Below are positions 7,478 through 13,355 of a DNA stretch of 29,785 bases, piece by piece. Positions within the stretch are counted from its first letter, which is position 1. Each line of letters begins with the position of its first letter. The notes under the pieces are model-generated. The model saw only the letters and a list, made by a program, of their open reading frames with translations, was not told the origin of the DNA and did not search any database. Both the position numbers and the translations under genes were made by a program. This DNA is from an uncultured Eubacteriales bacterium (GTDB lineage Bacteria > Bacillota > Clostridia > Oscillospirales > Oscillospiraceae): the NCBI GenBank assembly GCA_900546075.1, contig URBH01000024.1, positions 1 through 29,785 of the forward strand, read 5' to 3'.

Positions 7478-8332
7478 ATGGGAAAATTTTCGGATATCCT
7501 GCTCACCGCGGACTACGACCGGACGCTGACGGCGCCGGATTCCTCCATCCCGGAGCGGAATTTGGAGGCCATTCGCTACTTTATGGAAAACGGCGGCGCA
7601 TTCACCGTCAACACCGGACGGAGCGTACCGATGACGCAGGTGTTTCGCGACCGCGTACCCGTAAACGCGCCGCTGCTGCTGTACAACGGCTCGGCGGCCT
7701 ATGATTTGGCAGCGGGAAAGCTGCTGTTCTGCCATGAAATCCGGCTTGACCTGTGGCAGACCGTTCGGGAGTGCATGACCCTGTTTCCCGATCTGACGGT
7801 GGAGGTACAGGGGCTGGACGCACACTACCGGTTTACGGAAAATCCGGCCTGGGACGCATTCAGCGACCACAACCAGTGCGCTCACGGCCTCGCCAGACCC
7901 GGGGATGACCTTGGACCGTTTCTGAAATTTACGCTGTACGGGGAATTCCGGGACGTAACGGTGGCAAGCATGTTTGACGGCACCCCGGAGGAGGTTCGCC
8001 GGATGGACGATGCCGAGGCGCAGCTGAAGGCCCGGTTTGGCAGTTGCTGCGAGGTGTTCCGGGCGGCGACCCGGATCATCGACGTTCACGCCAAGGGCGT
8101 CAGCAAGAACCGCTCCGCCCGGGAGCTTCAGCAGCGGCTGGGGCGGAAAATTCTGGTTTGCATGGGCGACGCGGAGAACGACATTTCCATGCTGGAGGGC
8201 GCGGACTGGAGCTTCTGCCCGGCGGACGGCATCGTGGCCAATCGGTTCCCGAACGTGTGTCCCTGCGCCGACGGCGCCGTTGCGGACGTGATTTATGAAA
8301 AAATCCCGGAGATTCTGCGAACCAGCCCTTGA
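7478..8332 (+). CDS. Cof-type HAD superfamily phosphatase
   Basis: A 284-residue HAD hydrolase of subfamily IIB, typically a sugar-phosphate or nucleotide phosphatase. Motif I is DYDRTLT with D12 and D14, motif II is the TVNTGRS region near residue 43, the motif III lysine is in HAKGVSK, and motif IV is MGDAENDISML. A cap domain sits between motifs II and III. An AGGAG at 7467-7471 picks the ATG at 7478 over an earlier in-frame start at 7391. It lies about 100 bp after the pseudouridine synthase with no visible terminator between, so it may be read from the lspA promoter. The substrate is unknown. Confidence 0.88.
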   Translation: MGKFSDILLTADYDRTLTAPDSSIPERNLEAIRYFMENGGAFTVNTGRSVPMTQVFRDRVPVNAPLLLYNGSAAYDLAAGKLLFCHEIRLDLWQTVRECMTLFPDLTVEVQGLDAHYRFTENPAWDAFSDHNQCAHGLARPGDDLGPFLKFTLYGEFRDVTVASMFDGTPEEVRRMDDAEAQLKARFGSCCEVFRAATRIIDVHAKGVSKNRSARELQQRLGRKILVCMGDAENDISMLEGADWSFCPADGIVANRFPNVCPCADGAVADVIYEKIPEILRTSP

Positions 8333-8357
8333 CATCTTGGCGTGATTATGGTAAAAT
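8329..8357 (+). promoter_or_regulatory. Promoter of the tRNA-Gly/Arg/His operon
   Basis: A perfect TTGACA (8329-8334), a 17-nt spacer and TAAAAT (8352-8357) lie 33 bases ahead of tRNA-Gly. The -35 box overlaps the stop codon of the HAD phosphatase gene. Confidence 0.8.
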
Positions 8358-8390
8358 CCTATGGCTGAATCAGTCAGGTCATGGGCTTTT

Positions 8391-8464
8391 GCGGGTGTAG
8401 TTCAATGGTAGAACACCAGCCTTCCAAGCTGGATACGCGGGTCCGATTCCCGTCACCCGCTCCA
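8391..8464 (+). tRNA. tRNA-Gly (anticodon TCC)
   Basis: A full cloverleaf of 74 nt with encoded CCA: 7-bp acceptor stem GCGGGTG/CACCCGC, anticodon stem CCAGC/GCTGG and loop CTTCCAA with TCC at 8423-8425. The T-loop reads TCCGATT instead of the usual TTCGATT, so the base at position 55, normally pseudouridine, is C. It is the first gene of a three-tRNA transcription unit. Confidence 0.95.
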
Positions 8465-8471
8465 TAGAAAT

Positions 8472-8548
8472 GCGCCAGTAGCTCAGCCGGATAGAGCAAC
8501 TGCCTTCTAAGCAGTAGGTCGGGGGTTCGAGTCCCTCCTGGCGTGCCA
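8472..8548 (+). tRNA. tRNA-Arg (anticodon TCT)
   Basis: A 77-nt cloverleaf with acceptor stem GCGCCAG/CTGGCGT (one G-T pair), anticodon stem ACTGC/GCAGT, anticodon TCT at 8506-8508, a normal TTCGAGT T-loop and encoded CCA. It decodes AGA/AGG. It begins 7 bp after tRNA-Gly. Confidence 0.96.
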
Positions 8549-8579
8549 GCTTTGCTCCTGGGAGTTCCTGGACTCGAAC
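8525..8579. repeat. Inverted copy of the tRNA-Arg T-arm downstream of the gene
   Basis: The ten bases GTTCGAGTCC of the T-arm (8525-8534) reappear as an exact reverse complement at 8570-8579, 22 bases beyond the tRNA end. The rest of the spacer up to tRNA-His (8580-8636) shows nothing recognisable. Confidence 0.6.
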
Positions 8580-8636
8580 AGTTGAATTTGATATGCCGGG
8601 TTTCTCTAGACGTGGCTTTTCAGCAGAAAAGAATAT

Positions 8637-8714
8637 GGTGGATATGGCCTAGTTGGCTAAGGCGTCAGATTGTGGCTCTGAAGATCGTGGGTTCGAGTCC
8701 CATTATCCACCCCA
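8637..8714 (+). tRNA. tRNA-His (anticodon GTG)
   Basis: The cloverleaf has anticodon stem TCAGA/TCTGA and anticodon GTG at 8672-8674. The extra G at position -1 (8637) pairs with the C73 discriminator, the tRNA-His identity signature. CCA is encoded. The 3' part of the gene is also one arm of the long terminator palindrome that follows. Confidence 0.96.
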
Positions 8715-8772
8715 TAAAAACAGCACCATCCAAAGGATGGTGCTGTTTTTATGGGGTGGATTGGGACTCGAA
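8692..8772 (+). terminator. Extended palindromic terminator sharing the tRNA-His 3' end
   Basis: The hairpin core (AAAAACAGCACCATCC, loop AAA, and its complement ending in TTTTT) is a strong intrinsic terminator. The pairing does not stop there. It continues outward through the CCA end, the acceptor 3' strand and the T-arm of tRNA-His (8692-8731 against 8735-8772), with only a 2-nt gap. Part of the tRNA is therefore duplicated in inverted orientation. Confidence 0.85.
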
Positions 8773-8868
8773 AGGCCGTTAAGAAAACATGCCAGTGGCA
8801 TGTTTTCAGGCCGTGGGAGAGTCCCATGATTTCAAGACGCAGCCCGTAGGGCTGTGGGTTGAAATCAT
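8762..8868. repeat. Two strong hairpins between the tRNA operon and the phage module
   Basis: Hairpin 1 pairs TGGGACTC (8762-8769) with GAGTCCCA (8819-8826), and GGCC (8774-8777) with GGCC (8809-8812). Inside these, GAAAACATGCC (8783-8793) pairs with its complement at 8797-8807. Hairpin 2 pairs ATGATTTCAA (8826-8835) with 8859-8868, and CGCAGCCC with GGGCTGTG around a 3-nt loop. No open reading frame or known RNA family is recognised here. Confidence 0.6.
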
Positions 8869-8913
8869 CCGTCTACCGCCGCAGTTCGTTCCAAGCTACC
8901 GTTCTCCAACCAG

Positions 8914-8958
8914 AAAAAATCCCCACCCCAGACGGCTCAACGCCATCCGGGGTGGGGA
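8914..8958 (-). terminator. Terminator of the phage lysis module
   Basis: A 10-bp GC-rich stem (8920-8929 with 8949-8958) extended by an imperfect inner stem is followed on the minus strand by six T (8914-8919). It lies just behind the holin gene. Confidence 0.85.
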
Positions 8959-8972
8959 CAACTATTCTGCGG

Positions 8973-9176
8973 TCACGCCTTCAATTCCGGAAGCCCCGCC
9001 ACACTGGTCAGAAGGCTCAGAACTCCCGCCAAAGCGGCAGCCGAGCCAACCATGACCCAGTTCACGTCACCAAGCACCGCGGCGGTGCCGATGGTCGCAG
9101 CAGCGGTCTGCGCAACCGTTTTCAGCGCGCGTACCCCCGCGGCCTTCAACCATGCAATCACTTTTTCCCTCGTCAT
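8973..9176 (-). CDS. Phage holin, r1t-like
   Basis: A 67-residue membrane protein of phage r1t holin type. A short charged N-terminus (MTREKVIAWLK) precedes two hydrophobic stretches, about 20-36 and 40-60, joined by the GDVNW turn typical of this family. Such holins open the membrane at the end of the lytic cycle so that the endolysin reaches the wall. AGGAGGG at 9183-9189 gives proper spacing only for the ATG at 9176; an ATG six bases upstream abuts it. It is the last gene of the module and a terminator follows. Confidence 0.75.
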   Translation of the reverse strand: MTREKVIAWLKAAGVRALKTVAQTAAATIGTAAVLGDVNWVMVGSAAALAGVLSLLTSVAGLPELKA

Positions 9177-9195
9177 AATCATCCCTCCTGAAAAA

Positions 9196-9522
9196 TTAGC
9201 CCAGCCCGATTTGCGCCAGGACGAACCCCACTGTAGCGGCGGCAACCGCCCAGATCAGCTTTTCCACAAATCCGTCCCAGCGCTTTCCGGGCTTTCCTTC
9301 CAGCGCCGTGACCTTCCCGTCCAGCCTGTCCACGGTATCCGCGACCTGTTCCTGCCTGCTGGCCATGACCTCCATGGAGGTTGCAAGCCGGTTTATCGCT
9401 GCGGTGGACGCCTCCACCTTATCCAGCCTGTGACTGTTGGATTTCGACCGTTCCTCCACGGCGGTCAGTCTCTGCTCATGTTCCAAATCCATTGAAAATT
9501 CCACTTCTCCTATCCGTTCCAT
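9196..9522 (-). CDS. XhlA-like phage lysis-associated protein
   Basis: A 108-residue protein with the XhlA/haemolysin layout. A long predicted coiled coil (residues about 14-80, with LTAVEERSKSNSHRLDKVE near the start) is followed by one C-terminal membrane helix (about 88-106). In phages such proteins are co-holins encoded between endolysin and holin, exactly as here. The ATG at 9522 overlaps the end of the endolysin gene by 13 bases; an alternative ATG at 9492 has an AGGAG 14 bases upstream. The start is uncertain by ten residues. Confidence 0.72.
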   Translation of the reverse strand: MERIGEVEFSMDLEHEQRLTAVEERSKSNSHRLDKVEASTAAINRLATSMEVMASRQEQVADTVDRLDGKVTALEGKPGKRWDGFVEKLIWAVAAATVGFVLAQIGLG

Positions 9523-10127
9523 CGGGCATATCCGGATCGCTTATCCACATGAATGCCCCAGCTGTACAGGCCGATTCCGCCTGTGTGTCCCATGACATCC
9601 TCCGCCACGGCTAGCATCTGCGCCGGACTTGCGGCGCTGTGCAGATCCGCCGCAAGCCCATACAAATGCTGGGAGTCGGACACACCCCCAACCTCCGCGT
9701 TGTGCGCCGCGCACCGCACGCCGGAACCGCCGCCGTCCACAATGGATATCGGGATGCCAAGCCTGTAGCGGATCTCGTCCACGGTACGCGCGATGGATTC
9801 CTGCGGCTCCACCGGGAATCCGCCGCAGCGGCCGCAGGGGCAGCGAAATTCGGCACGCTTGAAATACCGGATATCCTTCCACCAGTCTGCGCCGCCTGTC
9901 TCGGGGACATCCTGGGTGTGCCGGGGCGTCTCCCCGGAGGCGACCACCTCCCGGATACGCGCTTCCGTCCCGACGCCGAATATCCCGTCCGCCGTAAGCC
10001 CGTAATCCCGCTGGAAAGCCCTCGTGGCCGCCTGGGACATCTCCCCCCAGACGCCGTCAATCTCCCCTGCATAGTACCCAAGATACCCCAGCAGATGCTG
10101 CTTTTGCTTCGCCGTCAAAGGCCGCAC
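9510..10127 (-). CDS. Phage endolysin: peptidoglycan-binding domain plus M15A peptidase
   Basis: A 205-residue lysin. Residues about 5-62 are a peptidoglycan-binding type 1 repeat (GEIDGVWGEMSQAATRAFQ). The C-terminal half, from about 82, is a peptidase M15A domain with zinc ligands H154, D161 (SQHLYGLAAD) and H193 (WGIHVD). M15A enzymes are D-alanyl-type carboxypeptidases or L-Ala-D-Glu-type endopeptidases that cut peptide stems; the exact bond is not determined by sequence. It has no signal peptide and so depends on the adjacent holin. It follows the tail-fibre gene by one base and overlaps the XhlA-like gene. Confidence 0.85.
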   Translation of the reverse strand: MRPLTAKQKQHLLGYLGYYAGEIDGVWGEMSQAATRAFQRDYGLTADGIFGVGTEARIREVVASGETPRHTQDVPETGGADWWKDIRYFKRAEFRCPCGRCGGFPVEPQESIARTVDEIRYRLGIPISIVDGGGSGVRCAAHNAEVGGVSDSQHLYGLAADLHSAASPAQMLAVAEDVMGHTGGIGLYSWGIHVDKRSGYARWNG

Positions 10128-10128
10128 C

Positions 10129-11493
10129 TCACGCTCTTACGCCATACAGCACGAACCGGCAGCCGGGATAAATCAGCATACCGGTTCCGCCGATGGAGGT
10201 AATGGGCTTCGCCCAAAGGGAATCGGTATAGTACCGCGAATAGACGCTGCTGGTAGCGCCGTAGGTGTTGTAGTCCTTGTCGGTGTCGTCACTCCAGCCG
10301 CCCGCCGGCGCGCGAAGCACGCACTCCACCATCTGCACGCCGGAAACGTCCACTTCGTAGACGCTGCCCGTACAGCTTCCGGTCTTGACCTTCGACCAGA
10401 GGCCGGTATACGCCGTCGGCCGGGGGCATTCCTCGGCTCTCCCGTTGAGCATGGCAAAGCTGTTGGTCGGGATGGTACTCGTGCCGGTATACTTGGGGAA
10501 CTTCCCGCAGAGCCGGGCTTTCAGCAGGGCAAAGGGCTGTCCGCTCAGATCCTTGTCAATGGTCAGCACGTTGGTTTCTTCCGCGCCGTCGGGAATGACG
10601 ATCTCTGCGATCTTCTCCCATTTCTCCGCCGCCCATTCGGTGGGTCTTCCGTCGGCATCCACGGCCTTGATCCGCACCAGCTGTCCCACCTCGGCCGATG
10701 CAACGCCAAGGGAAATGTCTGCGCTTCCGGTGTCGCCCTTCTGCCCGTCCGCGCCCTTGGGAATGCCCAGGTCAAGCAGTGGATTCTCCGCCGTACCGCC
10801 CATGCTGGCCGTCGCGTCGCTGCCCGCGGGAAGGGTCGTGACCGTGCCGATCTGAATGTTCGGGACTGTACCATCCGCCCCCCGGCTGGGCTTTCCGGTG
10901 TCGGTGTCCCCTAAGTACCAGTTCCCGTTTTCGCCGATGGTGGGGGTAATGCCACCCGAACCGGCTTCGGACGGATTTGCTTTCAGGTACTCCTCCACAA
11001 GTTTCTGCACTGTCTCCGCGTCCACCGCGTCACCGCTCCTCGCCAGAGCTTCGTTGATTGCCGCCACGAGATTGGATTTGACCTCTGAGTTCAGAGCATC
11101 CAAATCGCCGATCATGTCCTGAACCTGCGCCCAGACCGGCAGGGACGAATCGGTGGAAGCGTCACCGGAGGGGGTCGCCGCGCCCTGCACCACCCCAAGC
11201 TCCGTCCAGACGGTGGGGATCACCACATTGTTTTCCGCGTCCACGCCGTATACGCCCATGTAGAGTGTCACTCCCGCGCTGCTGACCGTTTCCGTCGGAA
11301 TCGCCACTTCATTTCCGGCGTCCAGCACATCCTTCGTCACCGCCCCCCGGAAAACCACGGTTTTCCGAAGAGAATCCCACGCGGGATCCGTATATGCGAC
11401 GGAAACCACCGCGCCCACGATCCCCCTGGGAACCGGCTCCAGACGCACAGTCTCACACCGGCACCCGCTGACCTGTACTTCTGCTATCTTCAT
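10129..11493 (-). CDS. Phage tail fibre / baseplate-type structural protein
   Basis: A 454-residue protein whose start (MKIAEVQVSG) and layout resemble tail-fibre or upper-baseplate proteins of Clostridia phages. There is a beta-rich N-terminal domain, a short helical segment around residues 125-165, a Gly-rich PxIGENGNWYLGDTDTG region, collagen-like GADGQKGDTG repeats, and a beta-rich C-terminal receptor-binding-type domain. AAGGA seven bases upstream selects the ATG at 11493; longer frames run into the repeat beside it. It is the first gene of the lysis module. No upstream tail, head or integrase genes survive. The family is assigned by architecture, not by a diagnostic motif. Confidence 0.6.
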   Translation of the reverse strand: MKIAEVQVSGCRCETVRLEPVPRGIVGAVVSVAYTDPAWDSLRKTVVFRGAVTKDVLDAGNEVAIPTETVSSAGVTLYMGVYGVDAENNVVIPTVWTELGVVQGAATPSGDASTDSSLPVWAQVQDMIGDLDALNSEVKSNLVAAINEALARSGDAVDAETVQKLVEEYLKANPSEAGSGGITPTIGENGNWYLGDTDTGKPSRGADGTVPNIQIGTVTTLPAGSDATASMGGTAENPLLDLGIPKGADGQKGDTGSADISLGVASAEVGQLVRIKAVDADGRPTEWAAEKWEKIAEIVIPDGAEETNVLTIDKDLSGQPFALLKARLCGKFPKYTGTSTIPTNSFAMLNGRAEECPRPTAYTGLWSKVKTGSCTGSVYEVDVSGVQMVECVLRAPAGGWSDDTDKDYNTYGATSSVYSRYYTDSLWAKPITSIGGTGMLIYPGCRFVLYGVRA

Positions 11494-11562
11494 TTCATCA
11501 TCCTTTCTGCAAGACGAAACTACATCCTGCGACCTTATCCGCAAAAGAAGCAAATGTTGCAC

Positions 11563-11737
11563 ATAATACGATTTCTTCATAAAATGATTTCATCATTTTA
11601 TGAAAGCCGTTACACGGCAGACCGCCTGGGCGGCGGTAAGAAATGTATTGACTTCGTTTTTTAGCGGCAGTGGCCGCTGGCCGCAATACTGCGGCCTAAT
11701 AAAACGCTTTTAAGCGTTTTATTAAAAACTCGTATAA
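11563..11737 (-). repeat. 175-bp multi-hairpin repeat (family B, copy 1, inverted relative to copy 2)
   Basis: The reverse complement of this segment matches 13181-13355 over 175 bases without a gap and with seven substitutions. It contains six short hairpins in series, detailed under copy 2. On its outer side, toward the MFS gene, a short AAAAACTCGTAT unit is duplicated in tandem. With the terminator at 11764-11792 it accounts for the roughly 300-bp gene-free stretch between the phage module and the MFS gene. Confidence 0.85.
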
Positions 11738-11763
11738 AAACTCGTATAAAGCGAAATGCGCGA

Positions 11764-11792
11764 CGAAAAAAACCGCTGCCAAATGGCAGCGG
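11764..11792 (-). terminator. Terminator of the MFS gene
   Basis: An 8-9 bp stem CCGCTGCC/GGCAGCGG is followed on the minus strand by a run of T (the complement of AAAAAAA at 11766-11772), ten bases after the MFS stop codon. Confidence 0.85.
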
Positions 11793-11802
11793 GGCAGGAA
11801 AA

Positions 11803-13017
11803 TCAATTCATAAGCACAAATTCCCGTGCGTGCTTATGCAGGCACATGTATGCCATCGGGAGGACGGACAGCAGGCAACCCGCGGTAAACACCAGATACA
11901 GCGGGAAAACGTCTCCCAGAACGCCGAAAATCACGGAGGACAGCGCGCACCCGCCGGTGGAGGCGGCGCTGATGAAGCCCAGAATCGCCCCCCGGTTTTC
12001 CTCCGGGAGCGCCAGCATCATCGACGCGTTGAAGACGCTGTTGCCCATCGCGTTGGCAAAGCTTGCCAGGAACATGCTCACACACATGACGGCGAAATTC
12101 TTTGTCAGATACGTCAGAATGAAAAATAGAGTCGCACTCAGAAAGCCGCCGCTCATGCCCCAGTACCGGGCCTTCGGCTTCAGCCGCACAACCCCCAGCA
12201 GGCATACGCACAGCAGCGACGCGGCGGTTTCCACGCTCATAAGATACCCGTACATGTCCACGGTAAAGCCCTTTTCCAGGGTAAAGGGCAGCATCAGCGT
12301 CATGGAGCCGGCGCTCAGAAGATTCAGAATCAGCGCGCAGGGGATGAACAGCTTCAGGTACCGGTTCCCGAAAATTTCCCGAACCGCCACGCGGAAATCC
12401 GAAAAAATCCCTCCAAGGGTGATTTTCTCCCCCTGATGCACGGTTTTCGGTACGGTGATGAACAGCTCGGTAAAGGCGGAAACCAAATAGCTGACGCCGT
12501 TGAGCAACACGATCAACGGCACCCCCAGGAACGCGACCAGCGCACCGCTGATGGCCTTGCCCACCAGATTGATAAACGAGTTCACGCCGGAAAACACGGA
12601 CTGCCCCCGCACCATATCGTCATGGGGAATGATGTCCAGCATCAATGTGCTGACCGCAGGGGAGAAAAACACGGAGCAGGCCGAAGCCAGAAACGCCGCC
12701 GCCAGCACCACGGGGACGCTGAGGCTGTCCGCAAAGGCCAGAACCCCCAGCGCCAGCATAATCACGCCCCGCAGCGCGTCCATGCCCACGATGATCAGCT
12801 TACGGCTGCATTTGTCGATGATGCTGCCGCTGAAGGGCATGACCAGCATGGTCATGAACATGGAGATGGAGGACATAATGCCCATCAAGGCGCTGGAGCC
12901 GGTTTTCTCGTAGACCCAATAGCCGATGGCAACGCTGTAGAGGATATCCCCCAGGGAGCTGACGGCGTTGCCCTGGAGCATGAGGATGGTATCTTTGTTC
13001 CATAGTTTCCGCTTCAT
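11803..13017 (-). CDS. MFS efflux transporter (macrolide-efflux/MefA-like group)
   Basis: A 404-residue major facilitator with about 12 membrane helices. The N-terminal QGNAVSSLGDILYSVAIGYW and the SIIDKCSRKLIIVGMDALRG loop (the motif A position) are typical of the MFS_3 drug-efflux branch that includes MefA-like and NreB-like exporters. Substrate specificity cannot be read from sequence. AAGGAAA precedes the ATG. It stands alone with its own terminator, between inverted copies of a 175-bp repeat, and its upstream region holds phased GGTTGA repeats. This arrangement suggests a transferred or exchangeable cassette, but base composition is not strikingly different from the neighbours. Confidence 0.85.
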   Translation of the reverse strand: MKRKLWNKDTILMLQGNAVSSLGDILYSVAIGYWVYEKTGSSALMGIMSSISMFMTMLVMPFSGSIIDKCSRKLIIVGMDALRGVIMLALGVLAFADSLSVPVVLAAAFLASACSVFFSPAVSTLMLDIIPHDDMVRGQSVFSGVNSFINLVGKAISGALVAFLGVPLIVLLNGVSYLVSAFTELFITVPKTVHQGEKITLGGIFSDFRVAVREIFGNRYLKLFIPCALILNLLSAGSMTLMLPFTLEKGFTVDMYGYLMSVETAASLLCVCLLGVVRLKPKARYWGMSGGFLSATLFFILTYLTKNFAVMCVSMFLASFANAMGNSVFNASMMLALPEENRGAILGFISAASTGGCALSSVIFGVLGDVFPLYLVFTAGCLLSVLPMAYMCLHKHAREFVLMN

Positions 13018-13065
13018 AAACGATTTCCTTTTCTGTTTGATGGGCTTACGATATCACGTTTCCCC

Positions 13066-13124
13066 GGTTGAATCCATAACTCAGAGGTTGATTCCCGGTT
13101 GAACCCCGGACAACCGGCGGTTGG
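13066..13124. promoter_or_regulatory. Phased GGTTGA direct repeats upstream of the MFS gene
   Basis: GGTTGA occurs at 13066, 13086 and 13097, and GGTTGG at 13119, with start-to-start distances of 20, 11 and 22 bases, roughly whole helical turns. Flanking bases are partly conserved (CCGGTTGAAYCC). This looks like an operator array for an activator or repressor of the exporter; no regulator gene is adjacent. Confidence 0.45.
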
Positions 13125-13143
13125 GAAGCGGCCGGACAGGAAA

Positions 13144-13172
13144 ACGCGCCCCCCACGCAGAAGGGGGCGCGT
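13144..13172 (-). terminator. Terminator for the sulfatase operon
   Basis: A 10-bp GC-rich stem (13144-13153 with 13163-13172) is followed on the minus strand by TTTTCC. It lies beyond repeat copy 2, about 180 bases after the sulfatase stop codon. Confidence 0.7.
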
Positions 13173-13180
13173 CGGTTACC

Positions 13181-13355
13181 TTATACACGTTTTTAATAAA
13201 ACGCTGAAAAGCGTTTTATTCGGCCGCAGGATTGCGGCCAGCGGCCACTGCCGCTAAAAAACGAAGTCAATACATTTCTTACCGCCGCCCAGGCGGTCTG
13301 CCGTGAAACGGCTTTCATAAAATGATGAAATCATTTTATGAAGAAATAGTATTAT
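13181..13355 (+). repeat. 175-bp multi-hairpin repeat (family B, copy 2)
   Basis: Six hairpins lie in series: 13195-13220 (11-bp stem, GAAA loop), 13222-13239 (7 bp), 13240-13255 (6 bp), 13281-13297 (6 bp), 13300-13312 (5 bp) and 13314-13342 (12 bp, AT-rich). The inverted partner is 11563-11737. The last bases supply the stop codon (13352-13354) of the neighbouring sulfatase gene. No protein-coding capacity is credible. Confidence 0.85.

Noticed and set aside
8753..8775. Phage attachment site at tRNA-His
   Set aside because: A phage att duplication of a tRNA 3' end would be a direct repeat; here the copy is inverted, and no second direct copy is seen beyond the phage module.
11498..11686. 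Small frames starting MMKSFYEEIVL in both copies of repeat B
   Set aside because: The shared peptide start is a by-product of the terminal palindrome. The frames diverge at once outside the repeat and lack ribosome sites.
11563..13355. CRISPR array or integron reading of the repeats
   Set aside because: There are only two copies, in inverted orientation and far apart, with no regular spacers, cas genes or integrase.
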